A stretch of DNA of 64,000 nucleotides. It comes from Rhododendron vialii (Eukaryota > Streptophyta > Magnoliopsida > Ericales > Ericaceae). Of the stretch, positions 44,701 through 58,736 are shown in pieces. Numbering within the stretch: position 1 is the first letter of the stretch; each line of letters starts with the position of its first letter. A model generated the notes under the pieces. That model was not told the DNA's origin. It did no database searches and was given only the letters and a program-made list of their open reading frames with translations. The position numbers and the translations under genes were made by a program. Location of the stretch: assembly GCF_030253575.1 (NCBI RefSeq), contig NC_080561.1:6005001-6069000 (forward strand), in the 5' to 3' direction.

Positions 44701-47700
44701 GTGTCCGGAGCGAACTCGCAAAGTTTGACCAATCGCTGAGTGTAAATGCGCCTCAAGCGCATGTCCTTGCGCCCCTGGCGCATTGCATCGCGCCCTGGGC
44801 GCATTGTTGAAACTTCAAAACCGACCAAACTTTGCGGTCTTGCCACCGACACTCCTGAACTCCGACTTGCATGTCATTTGAACCGTTGAAAAGCTTGTCT
44901 TGCCTACTTTCTAACCTATTTTAGTTTGGGCTCCAAAATTATTTCTCCATAAAAATATCGAAAAGTTTATCCTCAACGGGTTGAAGAACAAATTGTTTTG
45001 GAAAAATCCTTAAATCAAACTAACGTTAAACCGGGTTGAAACTTTTATTATATCGATAAATATGGTTTTCAAAGTACTATCAGATGGTGGGATTGAACCA
45101 CAAAAATAATAGATTTCAATTCACAGAAAAGGTATTCGAAAGTAAACCAATTCTAAGATTGTCGGAGCCACTAAGGCTAAAACACATTTTCGCACCCTTC
45201 CACTCATTGGAAATTCCATTAAGTACACGCATTCCATGTTCTAAGGTATTTGGTCATTTCTTAAAGAGTTTAAGAGGGTTCGTAAGGCATTTCAGACTTC
45301 ATCAAAGAGCACTAAATATGCAAAATCAACGGAATTTTACTAAGACATACATGAAAAACTAGCCTTATACAATTACGAAGCAAAATTTCAATGTCTATAT
45401 CACCGAAAATGTCACTTGACCATAATGACTACCAAACCACCATCTTTTAGAACTTTAAAAATCCTCTTTATCGATATATTATAGGTCTTTATCCAACTTA
45501 AAGTGAAGGAGATGCTAGCGTTTTACTAGAGTGATTTATATTTCAACTCACTGAGAGTAAAATTTTCATGTCTTTTTATGTAGAAATATTTATAAATCCA
45601 AACTACGTAGGTTAGAAAGTACACTCAACAAGTTTTTTAACGGTTCAAACCTTACTAAAATTGGAGCTCGGATGTGTCCGGAGAGAACTCGCAAAGTTTG
45701 ACCAATCGCTGATTGTAAATGTGCCTCAGGCGCATGTCCTTTCGCCCCTGACGCATTGCATCGCGCCCTGGGCGCTTTGTTGAAACTTCAAAACCGACCA
45801 AACTTTGCGGTCTCGCAACCGACACTCCTGAACTCCGACTTGCATGTCGTTTGAACCGTTGAAAAGCTTGTCTTGCCTACTTTCTAACCTTATTTAGTTT
45901 GGGCTCCAAAATTATTTCTCCATAAAAATATCGAAAAGTTTATCCTCAACGGGTTGAAGAACAAATTGTTTTGGAAAAATCCTTGTATCAAACTAACGTT
46001 AAACCGGATGGAAACTTTTTTTATATCGATAAATATGGTTTTCAAAGTACTATTAGATGGTGGGATTGAACCACAAAAATAATAGATTTCAATTCACTGA
46101 AAAAGTATTCGAAAGTAAACCAATTCTAAGATTGTCGGAGCCACTAAGGCTAAAACACATTTTTGCACCCTTCCACTCATTGGAAATTCCATTAAGTACA
46201 CGCATTCCATGTTCTAAGGTATTTGTCCATTTCTTAAAGAGTTTAAGAGGGTTCGTAAGGCATTTCAGACTTCATCAAAGAGCACTAAATATGCAAAATC
46301 ATCGGAATTTTACTAAGACATACATGAAAAACTAGCCTTATACAATTACGAAGCAAAATTTCAATGTCTATATCACCGAAAATGTCACTTGACCATCATG
46401 ACTACCAAACCACCATCTTTTAGAACTTTAAAAATCCTCTTTATCGATATATTATAGGTCTTTATCCAACTTAAAGTGAAGGAGATGCTAGCGTTTTACT
46501 AGAGTGATTTATATTTCAACTCACTGAGAGTAAATTTTTCATGTCTTTTATGTAGAAATATTTTTAAATCCAAACTACGTAGGTTAGAAAGTACACTCAA
46601 CAAGTTTTTTAACGGTTCAAACCTTACTAAAATTGGAGCTCGGATGTGTCCGGAGTGAACTCGCAAAGTTTGACCAATCGCTGAGTGTAAATGCGCCTCA
46701 GGCGCATGTCCTTGCGCCCCTGACGCATTGCATCGCGCCCTGGGCGCTTTGTTGAAACTTCAAAACCGACAAAACTTTGCGGTCTCGCCACCGACACTCC
46801 TGAACTTCGACTTGCATGTCGTGTGAACCGTTGAAAAGCTTGTCTTGCCTACTTTCTAACCTTATTTAGTTTGGGCTCCAAAATTATTTCTCCATAAAAA
46901 TTTCGAAAAGTTTATCCTCAACGGGTTGAAGAACAAATTGTTTTGGAAACATCCTTGAATCAAACTAAAGTTAAACCGGATTGAAACTTGAATTATATCG
47001 ATAAATATGGTTTTCAAAGTACTATTAGATGGTGGGATTGAACCACAAAAATAATAGATTTCAATTCACAGAAAAGGTATTCGAAAGTAAACCAATTCTA
47101 AGATTGTCGGAGCCACTAAGGCTAAAACACATTTTCGCACCCTTCCACTCATTGGAAATTCCATTAAGTACACGCATTCCATGTTCTAAGGTATTTGTTC
47201 ATTTCTTAAAGAGTTTAAGAGGGTTCGTAAGGCATTCCAGACTTCATCAAAGAGCACTAAATATGCAAAATCATCGGAATTTTACTAAGACATACAAGAA
47301 AAACTAGCCTTATACAATTACGAAGCAAAAATTCAATGTCTATTTCACCGAAAATGTCACTTGACCACAATGACTACCAAGTCACCATCTTTTAGAACTT
47401 TAAAAATCCTCTTTATCGATATATTATAGGTCTTTATCCAATTTAAAGTGAAGGAGATGCTACCATTTTACTAGAGTGATTTATATTTCAACTCACAAAG
47501 AGTAAATTTTTGATATCTTTTTATGTCCAAATATTTTTAAATCCAAACTACTTGGGTTAGAAATTACACTCAACAAGTTTTTTAACGGTTCAAACCTTAC
47601 TAAAATTGGAGCTCGGATGTGTCCGGAGCGAACTCGCAAAGTTTGACCAATCGCTGATTGTAAATGCGCCTCTAGCGCATGTCCTTGCGCCCCTGGCGCA

Positions 47701-50700
47701 TTGTATCGCGCCCTGGGCGCATTGTTGAAACTTCAAAACCGACCAAATTTTGCGGTCTTGCCCCCGACACTCCCCAACTCCGATTTGCATGTCGTTTGAA
47801 CCGTTAAAAAGGTTGTCTTGCCTACATTGTAACCAATTTTAGTTTGGGCTCCAAAATTATTTCACCATAAAAATATCGTAAACTTTATCCTCAACGGGTT
47901 GAAGAACAAATTGTTTTGGAAAAATCCTTGAATCAAACTAACGTTAAACCGGATCGAAACTTCTTTTATATCGATAAATATGGTATTCAAAGTACTATCA
48001 GATGGTGGGATTGAACATCAAAAATAATAGATGTCAATTCACTGAAAAGTTATTCGAAAGTAAACCAATTCTAAGATTGTCGGAGCCACTAACGCTTAAA
48101 CACATTTTCGCACCCTTCCACTCATTCGAAATTCCATTAATTACACTCATTCCAAGTTCTAAGGTATTTGGTCATTTCTTAAAGAGTTTAAGAGGGTTCG
48201 TAAGGCATTCCAGACTTCATCAAAGAGCACTAAATATGCAAAATCATCAGAATTTTACTAAGACATACAAGAAAAACTAGCCTTATACAATTACGAAGCA
48301 AAAATTCAATGTCTATTTCACCGAAAATGTCACTTGACCACAATGACTACCAAGTCACCATCTTTTAGAACTTTAAAAATCCTCTTTATCAATATATTAT
48401 AGGTCTTTATCCAATTTAAAGTGAAGGAGATGCTACCATTTTACTAGAGTGATTTATATTTCAACTCACAAAGAGTAAATTTTTGATATCTTTTTATGTA
48501 CAAATATTTTTAAATCCAAACTACTTGGGTTAGAAATTAAACTGAACAAGTTTTTTAACGGTTCAAACCTTACTAAAATTGGAGCTCGGATGTGTCCGGA
48601 GCAAACTCGCAATGTTTGACCAATCGCTGAGTGTAAATGCGCCTCAAGCGCATGTCCTTGCGCCCCTAGCGCATTGCATCTCTCCCTGGGCGCATTGTTG
48701 AAACTTCAAAACCGACCAAATTTTGCGGTCTTACCACCGACAATCCCGAACTCGGACTTGCATATCGTTTGAACCGTTGAAAAGCTTGTCTTGCCTACTT
48801 TCTAGCCAATTTTAGTTTGGGCTCCAAAATTATTTATACATAAAAATATAGGCAACTTTATCCTCAACGGGTTGAAGAACAAAATGTTATGGAAAAATCC
48901 TTGTATAAAACTAATGTTAAACCGGATCGAAACCTATTTTATAATGACAAATATGGTATTCAAAGTACTATTAGATGGTGGGATTGAACCACAAAAATAA
49001 TAGAATTCAATTCACGAAAAGTTATTCGAAAGTAAACCAATTCTAAGATTGTCGGAGCCACTAATGCTAAAGCACATTTTTGCACCCTTCTACTCATTCG
49101 AAATTCCATTAAGTACACGCATTCCAAGTTCTAAGGTATTTCTTCATTTCTTAAAGAGTTTAAAAAAGTTCGTAAGGCATGCAAGACTTCATCAAATCGC
49201 ACCAAATATGCAAAATCATCGGAATTTTCCTCAGACATACACACAAAACAAGCCTTGTACATTTACGAAGCTAAATTTCAATGTCTATATCATCGAAAAT
49301 GTCACTTGACCACAATGACTACCAAACTACCATCTTTTAGAACATTAAAAATCCTCTTTATCGATATATTATAGGTCTTAATCCAATTTAAATTGAAGGA
49401 GATACGAGTGTTTTACTAGAGTGATTTATATTTCAACTCACTGAGAGCAAAATTTTTATATATTTTTATGTACGAATATTTTTAAATCCAAACTACTTGG
49501 GTTAGAAAGTACACTCAACAATCTTTTTAACAGTTCAAACCTTACTAAAATCGGAGCTCGGATGTGTCCGGAGCAAACTCGCAAAATTTGACCAATCGCT
49601 GAGCGTAAAAGCGCCTTAGGCGCTGGTCCTTGCGCCCCTAGCGCATTGCATCGCTCCCTGGGCGCATTTTTAAACCTTCAAAACCGACCAAACTTTGCGG
49701 TCTTTCCACCGACACTCCCGAACTCCGACTTGCATGTCGTTTAAACCATTGAAATGCTTGTCTTGCCTACTTTCTAACCAATTTTAGTTTGGGCTCCAAA
49801 ATTTTTATACATAAAAATATAGGCAACTTTATCCTCAACTGGTTGAAGAACAAATTGTTTTGAAAAAATCCTTGAATCAAACTAACGTTAAACCGGATCG
49901 AAACCTATTTTATAGCAATAATTATGGAATTCAAAGTACTATTATATGGTGGGATTGAACCACAAAAACAATAGAATTCAATTCATGAAAAGTTATTCGA
50001 AAGTAAACCAATTCTAAGATTATAGGGGCCACTAAGGCTAAAACACATTTTCGCACCCTTCCACTCATTTGAAATTCCATTAAGTACACGCATTCCAAGT
50101 TCTAAGGTATTTGTTCATTTCTTAAAGAGTTTAAAAGAGTTCGTAAGGTATGCAAGACTTCATTTAACCGCACCAAATATGCAAAATCATCGGAATTTTC
50201 CTCAGACATACACACAAAACAAGCCTTGTACATTTACGAAGCTAAATTTCAATGTCTATATCATCGAATATGTCACTTGACCACAATGACTACCAAATCA
50301 CCATCTTTTAGAACATTTAAAATCCTCTTTATCGATATATTATAGGTACTTTATCAAATTTAAAGTGAAGTAGATACGAGCGTTTTACTAGAGTGATATA
50401 TATTTTAACTCACTGATAGTAAATTTTTTTTTATCTTTTTATGTACGAATATTTTTAAATCCAAACTACTTGGGTTAGAAAGTACACTCAACAAGCATTT
50501 TAACGGTTCAAACCTTACTAAAATCGGAGCACGGATGAGTCCGGAGCGAACTCGCAAAGTTTGACCAATCGCTGAGTGTAAATGCGCTTCAGGCGCAAGT
50601 CCTTGCGCCCTTGGCGCATTGCATTTCTCCCTGGGCGCATTGTTGAACTTCAAAACCGACCAAACTTTGCGGTCTTGCCACCGACACTTCCGAACTCCGA

Positions 50701-53700
50701 ATTTCATGTCGTTTGAACCGTTGAAAAGCTTGTCTTGCCTTCTTTCTAAACAATTTTAGTGTGGGCTCCAAAATTATTTATACATAAAAATATAGGCAAC
50801 TTTATCCTCAACGGGTTGAAGAACAAAATGTTATGGAAAAATCCTTGTATAAAACTAATGTTAAACAGGATCGAAACCTATTTTATAATGATAAGTATGG
50901 TATTCAAAGTACTATTAGATGGTGGGATTGAATCACAAAAATAATAGAATTCAATTCACGAAAAGTTATTCGAAAGTAAACCAATTCTAAGATTGTCGGA
51001 GCCACTAAGGCTAAAGCACATTTTCGCACCCTTCTACTCATTCGAAATTCCATTAAGTACACGCATTCCAAGTTCTAAGGTATTTGTTCATTTCTTAAAG
51101 AGTTTAAAAGAGTTCGTAAGGCATGCAAGACTTCATCAAAGCGCTCCAAATATGCAAAATCATCGGAATTTTCCTAAGACATACACACAAAACAAGCCTT
51201 GTACATTTACGAACCAAAATTTCAATGTCTATATCACCGAATATGTCACTTGACCACAATGACTACCAAATCACCATCATTTAGAACATTTAAAATCCTC
51301 TTTATCGATATATTATAGGTACTTTATCAGATTTAAAGTGAAGTAGATACGAGCGTTTTACTAGAGTGATATATATTTTAACTCACTGATAGTAAATTTT
51401 TTTTATCTTTTTATATACGAATATCTTTAAATCCAAACTACTTGGGTTAGAAAGTACACTCAACAAGCATTTTAACGGTTCAAACCTTACTAAAATCGGA
51501 GCACGGATGAGTCCGGAGCGAACTCGCAAAGTTTGACCAATCGCTGAGTGTAAATGCGCTTCAGGCGCATGTCCTTGCGCCCCTGGCGCATTGCATCTCT
51601 CCCTGGGCGCATTGTTGAACTTCAAAATCGACCAAACTTTGTGGTCTTGCCCCCGACACTCACGGACTCCCACTTGCATGTCGTTTGAACCGTTGAATAG
51701 TTTGTCTTGCCTACTTTCTAACCAATTTTAGTTTGGGCTCCAAAATTATTTATACATAAAAATATAGGCAACTTTATCCTCAACGGGTTGAAGAACAAAT
51801 TGTTTTGGAAAAATCCTTGAATCAAACTAACGTTAAACCGGATCGAAACCTATTATATATATATAAACATGGTATTCAAAGTAGTATTAGATGGTGGGAT
51901 TGAAGCACAAAAATAATAGATTTCAATTCACAGAAAAGTTATTCGAAAGTAAACAAATTCTATGATTGTCGGAGCCACTAAGGCTAAAACACATTTTCGG
52001 CTTCCACTCATTCGAAAATCTAGTAAGTACACGCATTCCAAGTTCTAAGGTATTTGTTCATTTCTTAAAGAGTTTGAGATGGTTCGTAAGGCATTCCAGA
52101 CTTTATCAAAGCGCACCAAATATGCATAATCATCGGAATTCTCCTAAGACATAAACGCAAAACAAGCATTGTACATTGACGAAGAAAAATTTCAATGTCT
52201 ATATCACCGAATATGTCACTTGACCACAATGACTACCAAACCACCATCTTTTAGAACATTAAAAATCCTCTTTATCGATATATTGTTGGTCTTTATCCAA
52301 TTTAAACTGAAGTAGATGCGAGCGTTTTACTAGAATGATTTATATTTCAACTCACTGAGAATAAATTTTTTGTATCTTTTTATGTACGAATATTTTTAAA
52401 TCCAAACTACTTTGGTTAGAAAGTACACTCAACAAGCATTTTAACGGTTCAAACCTTACTAAAATCGGAGCACGGATGTGTTCGGAGCGAACTCACAAAG
52501 TTTTACCAGTCACTGAGTGTAAATGCGCTTCAGGCGCATGTCCTTGCGCCCCTGGCGCATTGCATCACTATCAGGGCGCATTATTGAAACTTCAAAACCG
52601 ACCAAACTTTGCGGTCCTTCCACCGACACTCCCGAACTCCTACTTGCATGTCGTTTGAACCGTTGAAAAGCTCTTCTTGCCTACATTCTAACCAATTTTA
52701 GTTTGGGCTACAAAATTATTTATACATAAAAATATAGGCAACTTTATCCTTAACGGGATGAAGAACAAATTGTTTTGGAAAAATCCTTGAATCAAACAAA
52801 CGTTAAACCGGATCGAAACCTATTATATATCGATAACGATAAATATGGTATTCGAAGTACTATTAGATGGTGGGATTGAACCACAAAAATAATAGATTTC
52901 AATTCACGAAAAGTTATTTGAAAGTAAACAAATTCTAAGATTATTGGAGTAACCAAGGCTAAAACACATTTTCGCACCCTTCCACTCATTCAAATTCCAT
53001 TAAGTACATGCATTCCAAGTTCTAAGGTATTTGTTCATTTCTTAATGAGTTTAAGAGAGTTCGTAAGACATTCTAGACTCCATCAAAGCACACCAAATAT
53101 GCAAAATCATCAGAATTTTCCTAAGACATACATGCAAAACAAGCCTTGTACATTTACAAAGCAAAATTTCAATGTCTATGTCACCGAATATGTCACTTGA
53201 CCACAATGACTACCAAACCTCCATCTTTTAGAACATTAAAAATCCTCTTTTTCGATATATTATAGGTCTTTATCCAATTTAAAGTGAAGTAGATGCGAGC
53301 GTTTTACTAGAGTGATTTATATTTCAACTCACTGAGAGTAAATTTTTCGTATCTTTTTATATACGAATATTTTTATATCCAAACTACTTGGGTTAGAAAG
53401 TACACTCAATAAGCTTTTTAACGGTTCAAACCTTACTAAAATCGGAGCTCGGGTGTGTCCGGAGCGAACTCCCAAAGTTTGACCAATCGCTGTGTGTAAA
53501 TGCGCTTCAGGCGCATGTCCTTGCGCCCCTGGCGCATTGCATCACTACCTGGGCGCATTGTTGAAACTTCAAAACCGACCAAACTTTGCTGTCTTGCCAC
53601 CGACACTCCCGAACTCCGACTTGCATGTCGTTTGAACCGTGTAAAAGCTTGTCTTGCCTACTTTCTAACCAATTTTAGTTTGGGGCACCAAAATTATTTA

Positions 53701-55705
53701 TACATAAAAATATAGGCAACTTTATCCTCAATGGGTTGAAGAATAAATTGTTTTGGAAAAATCCTTGAATCAAACTAACGTTAAAGCGGATCGAAAACTA
53801 TTTTATATCGATAAATAGGGTATTCAAAGTACTATTAGATGGTGGGATTGAACCACAAAAATAATAGATTTCGATTCACGAAAAAGTTATTCGAAAGTAA
53901 ACCAATTCTAAGATTGTCGGAGCCACTAAGGCTAAAACACATTTTCGCACCCTTCCACTCATTCAAAATTCCATTAAGTATGCGCATTCCTAGTTCTATG
54001 GTATTTGTCCATTTCTTAGAGAGTTTAAGAGAGTTCGTAGGGCATTCCAGTCTTTATCAAAGCGCACCAAATATGCAAAATCATCGGAATTTTCCTGACA
54101 TACACACATAACAAGCCTTGTACATTTACGAAGCAAAATTTCAATGTCTATATCACCGAAAATGTCACTTGACCACAATGACTACCAAACTACCATCTAT
54201 TAGAACATTAAAAATCCTCTTTATCGATATATTATAGGTCGTAATCCAATTTAAATTGAAGGAGATACGAGTGTTTTACTAGAGTGATTTATATTTCAAC
54301 TCACCGAGAGCAAAAATTTTATATATTTTTATGTACGAATATTTTTAAATCCAAACTACTTGGGTTAGAAAGTACACTCAACAATCTTTTTAACGGTTCA
54401 AACCTTACTAAAATCGGAGCTTGGATGTGTCCGGAGCAAACTCGCAAAATTTGACCAATCGCTGAGCGTAAAAGCGCCTTAGGCGCTGGTCCTTGCGCCC
54501 CTGGCGCATTGCATCGCTCCCTGGGCGCATTGTTGAAACTTCAAAACCAACCAAACTTTGCAGTCTTGCCACCGACACTCCCGAACTCCGACTTGCATGT
54601 CGTTTAAACCATTGAAATGCTTGTCATGCCTACTTTCTAACCAATTTTAGTTTGGGCTCCAAAATTTTTTATACATAAAAATATAGGCAACTTTATCCTC
54701 AACGGGTTGAAGAACAAATTGTTTTGGAAAAATCTTTGAATCAAACTAACGTTAACCCAGAACGAATCCTATTTTTTATTGATAAATAGGGTATTCAAAG
54801 TACTATTAGATGGTGGGATTGAACCACAAAAATAATATATTTCGATTCACGAAAAGTCATTCGAAAGTAAACCAATTCTATGATTGTCGGAGCCACAAAG
54901 ACTAAAACACATTTTCGCACTCTTCCACTCATTCTAAATTCTGTTAAGTACCCGCATTCCAAGTTCAAAGGTATTTGTTCATTTCGTAGAGAATTTAAGA
55001 GAGTTCACAAGGCATTTCAGACTTCATCAAAGCGCACAAAATATGCGTAATCATCAGAATTTTCCTAAGACATACACCGAAAACAAGACTTATACATTTA
55101 CGAAACAAAATTTCAATGTCTAGCTATATCACCAAAAATGTCACTTGATCACAATGACTACTAAATCACCATCTTTTAAAACTTTAAAAATCCTCTTTAT
55201 CGATATATTTTAGGTCTTTATCAAATTTAAAGTTAAGGAGATGCGAGCGTTTTACGAGACTGATTTATATTTAAACTCATTGAGAGTAAATTTTTCATAT
55301 CTTTTTATGTTTGAATATTTTTAAATCCAAACTAGTTGGGTTAGAAAGTACACTCAACTAGCTTTTTAACGGTTCAAACCTTGCTAAAATCGGAGCTCGG
55401 ATGTATAGTGTCTGCCACAAACCCGCAATGTTTGACCAATCGCTGAGTGTTAAGGAGCATATCATTGCGCGCCAGGCGCATTTCATCACGCCCTGGGCAC
55501 ATCGGTTAAATTTCAATACTAACCAAACTTTGCAGCCTTGCCACAGACACTCCCGAACTCCAATTTGCATGTGGTTGGAGCCGTTGAAAAGCTTGTCTTG
55601 CCTACTTTCTAACCAATTTAGTTTGGTTCCAAAAAATTTATACATCAAAATATAGGACAACTTTTCCCTCAACAGGTTAAAGAACAAATTGTTTTGGAAA
55701 AATCC

Positions 55706-56351
55706 CAAGTGGATCCTGCAAAGTGAGGAGGTTTATAAGAAGAAACCGGAACAAAAAGAGCCCAAAAATACATGGTGGTGGTGTCTGACAAGCCAAACTT
55801 TGGACTTCAAATTTGCAAGAATCGATTGTCTGGTTTGAATGACCACTCATAAGTCATAACCATTATGCCATTCCATATGGGGACAGTAATAAACTTTTAG
55901 CTCCCGAGTAAATTAGGCTACACTAGGAGCATGATTGCATGGTTATAAAAGATGGAAAGATTCCCATTTTCTCAAGTTTGGTGATGATCTAATGAAAATA
56001 ATTAAAGAGAATCACATGGGAAATGCAGGATCTCATATGGTATAGAAACAATGAAAAAATATTTTGGCTGTCCTTACAAAGATGCTCAGATCGTGTAGAA
56101 TGGATGTATATTAATGGAAGGAAATGAAGAAGAGAGTAGATGGTGCTGTCACTTCCATGCCAGATGAGGCAAATGGGTATCGATACCACTTGTGCGTTGT
56201 AATTGTTATAAACCAACCATCTAAAATATTGCATACACAACCATTTTGGGACCTATTTGGTGGGGGACATTGTGTGAACATCTCCGCAAGATGCTGTAGA
56301 TCCAAATAAAAATCACGTTGTAGCAGGCTATAAATGAAGAGAGACTATTAG
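55706..56351. other. right flank of array 1 and type-A upstream region
   Basis: This is spacer of the DUF241 unit; the first 200 bp are shared with the right flank of array 2 (58737 onward) and the remainder with upstream regions of copies 5, 7 and 10. No gene. Confidence 0.7.
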
Positions 56352-56383
56352 ATTCCTTGTTTCCTTCTCCCACTTGTATATAT
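56352..56383 (+). promoter_or_regulatory. conserved box (one change) plus TATA box of DUF241 copy 9
   Basis: ATTCCTTGTTTCCTT (56352-56366; T for C at position 10) and TATATAT at 56377, 130 bp before the ATG. It precedes a broken gene. Confidence 0.65.
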
Positions 56384-56506
56384 TGAGATTGAGCCTAAGA
56401 AGGGGGACAGAACCACAAATCCACTAACTCATCACAAGTTTTGGAATTTCACATTCCACATCCAGTACTCATCACGAGTTTGCGTTGTCCCCAATTGGAA
56501 AGAGAA

Positions 56507-56705
56507 ATGGATTCTTCTCCTTTGAGATCAAAATCCAACTACCACACTCATTCCGGCAGCTTGCCCTCTAGACTTCACCCACTCGTTCCTCATGTCGATG
56601 CGAATTCGAGGCTTAACGGGCTTCGAAATGCATCCAAGATATTGAAAAAGACTTAAGTGTTTGTTTCGACGGTTAATCAAAACGAGAGTTATCCACCTCA
56701 ACATT
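56507..56705 (+). pseudogene. DUF241 copy 9, internally deleted
   Basis: It begins as a type-A gene (MDSSPLRSKSNYHTHSGSL, then PSRLHPLVPHVDANSRLNGL). After about 41 codons it jumps to the 3' end of a gene (GCATCCAAGATATTGAAAAAG..., equivalent to residues about 250 onward), out of frame, so translation ends at 56656. In the third frame the tail CLFRR is readable but also carries a change. The tail resembles type B (CIQDIE), so the copy is an A/B recombinant with a loss of about 600 bp. Inactive. Confidence 0.9.
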
Positions 56706-57244
56706 CTCAAGCATTGGCTAGCAAAAAAGATAAAAAGTGTAGTTCGATATTTTGGCATCTGAAAAGTTGCCAAAGAATTTTATTTAGCTGTTCATACTTG
56801 TACCTGAGGCATACACTTTATATTTTGTCCTTGTGGTATGAACCAATTTACTTGAGACAATTCTGTGCACAACTTTAGTTCTCTTCTTCTACAGTTCTAC
56901 ATCTTTCATAACACTTGGAAATGAATGAAAAAAAGTAACATGCCCAGTCATTCAAGCTAAAGTAGAATATGGTAAAATTAAAATAATTAAGAACCAGATT
57001 GGTAAAGATTAAAATATTTAACTCATGCAACAGCTGGGAAGACCGCAATTGTCTCAAGCCAAATTATTTTAATGGTACCAGAAGTGATAGTGGACTAGAT
57101 GGTGAATTGATGGTGGTGTAGAGATAGAGTTACGGTAACAGTATCGATGGTAGAGGGTAGTAGTGTTCAGATAATTTTTGTAGCGGTCTAATTGCGATCC
57201 CATTTTCATAAGCTAAACTTTATTATATTTGTTGTTGGAATCAA
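56706..57244. other. 3' spacer of copy 9 and left flank of satellite array 2
   Basis: Type-B-like 3' spacer (compare 33239-33640 and 26762-27450) leading into the shared satellite flank from about 57080. No gene. Confidence 0.7.
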
Positions 57245-58736
57245 CCAATTTTTAGAACTTTAAAATCCTCTTTATCGATATATTATAGGTCTTTATCCAA
57301 TTTAAAGTGAAGGAGATGCGAGCATTTTACTAGAGTGATTTATATTTCAACTCACTAAGAGTAAATTTTTCATATTTTTTGGTGTACGAGTATTTTTAAA
57401 TCCAAACTACTTGGGTTAGAAAGTACACTCAACAAGCTTTTTAATAGTTCAAATCTTGCTAAAATCAAAGCTTGGGAGCATCCAGAGCAAACCCGCAAAG
57501 TTTAACCAATTGCTGAGTGTTAATGCGCATCAGGCACAGGTCCTTGCGCCCCTGGCGCATTGTTGAATCCTTAAAACTGACCAAACTTTGCTGTCTTGCC
57601 ACCGACACTCCCGAACTCCGATTTGCATGTGGTTTGAACCGTTGAAAAACTTGCCGTGCCTACTTTCTAAGCAATTTTAGTTTGGGCTCTAAAATTATTT
57701 ATACATCAAAATATAGGAAACTCTATCCTCAACGGGTTGAACAACAAATCGTTTCGGAAAGATCATTGAATCAAACTAACGTTAAACCGGATCCAAACCT
57801 ATTTTATATCAATAAATAGGGTATTCAATGTACTAGTAGATGGTGGGATTGAACCACAAAAATAATAGATTTTGATTTACGAAAAGTTATTCGAAAGTAA
57901 ACCAATTCTAAGATTGTCGGAGCCACTAAGACTAAAACCCATTTTCGCACCCTTCCACTCATTCTAAATTCCATTCAGTGCACGCATTCCCAATTCTAAG
58001 GTATTCGTTCATTTCTTAAAGAATTTAAGAGAGTTCATAATGCATTCCAGACTTCATCAAAGCGCACAAAATGTACATAATCATCGGAATTTTCATAAGA
58101 CGTACGCCCAAAACAAGCCTTACACATTTACGAAGCAAAATTTGAATGTCTATATCACCGAAAATGTCACTTGACCACATTGACTACTAAACTACCATCT
58201 TTTAGAACTTTAAAAATCCACTTTATCAATATATTATAGGTCTTTATCCAATTTGAAGTGAAGGAGATGTGAGCGTTTTACTAGAGTGATTTATATTTCA
58301 GCTCACTGAGATTAAATTTTTCATATTTTTTGATGTACTAGTATTTTTAAATCCAAACTACTTGGGTTAGAAAGTACACTCAACAAGCTTTTTAACGGTT
58401 CAAACCTTGCTAAAATCGGAGCTTGGAAGCGTCCGAAGCAAACCCGCAAAGTTTGACCAATTGTTGAGTGTTAATGCGCCTCAGGCGCATATCCTTGCGC
58501 CCCAGGTGCATTTCATCCTGCCCTGGGCGCATTGTTGAATCCTTAAAACCGACCACACTTTGCGGTCTTGCCACCGATACTCCCGAACTCCGATTTGCAT
58601 GTGGTTTGAACCGTTGAAAATCTTGTCCAGCCTACTTTCTAACCAATTTAGTTTGGCTTCAAAATAATTTATACGTCAAAATATTGGACAACTTTACCCT
58701 CTACGGGTTGAAGAACAAATTGTTTCGGAAAAATCC
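57245..58736. repeat. 973-bp satellite, array 2, about 1.5 monomers
   Basis: Two landmark copies at 57250 and 58199 (949 bp apart) and one and a half palindrome clusters. It starts and ends at the same points of the monomer, and in the same flanks, as array 1 ('...aaatcc|caagtg' at the right edge). Confidence 0.95.

Larger units (their letters stand above)
35927..55705. repeat. 973-bp satellite, array 1, about 18.5 monomers
   Basis: The landmark 'ttttagaactttaaaaatcc' recurs 19 times at 970-979 bp spacing (for example 42527, 43499, 44471, 45444, 46417, 47389, 48361, 49335), apart from places with insertions. Edge copies are the most diverged; copies at 41.6-48 kb are the most alike. Each monomer is AT-rich except for a GC-rich palindrome trio. 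The array contains a TIR element near 36.5 kb, a Stowaway-like MITE at 37.2 kb and a Mutator-like element at 37.9-39.1 kb, all in the older left end. Both array edges fall in spacer sequence of the DUF241 repeat unit. No promoter or reliable gene is seen in the monomer. Confidence 0.97.

Noticed and set aside
35927-58736. CRISPR-like or rDNA-spacer interpretation of the regular repeat
   Set aside because: The unit is 973 bp with no short-repeat/spacer structure, and no rRNA sequence is present; it is a satellite.
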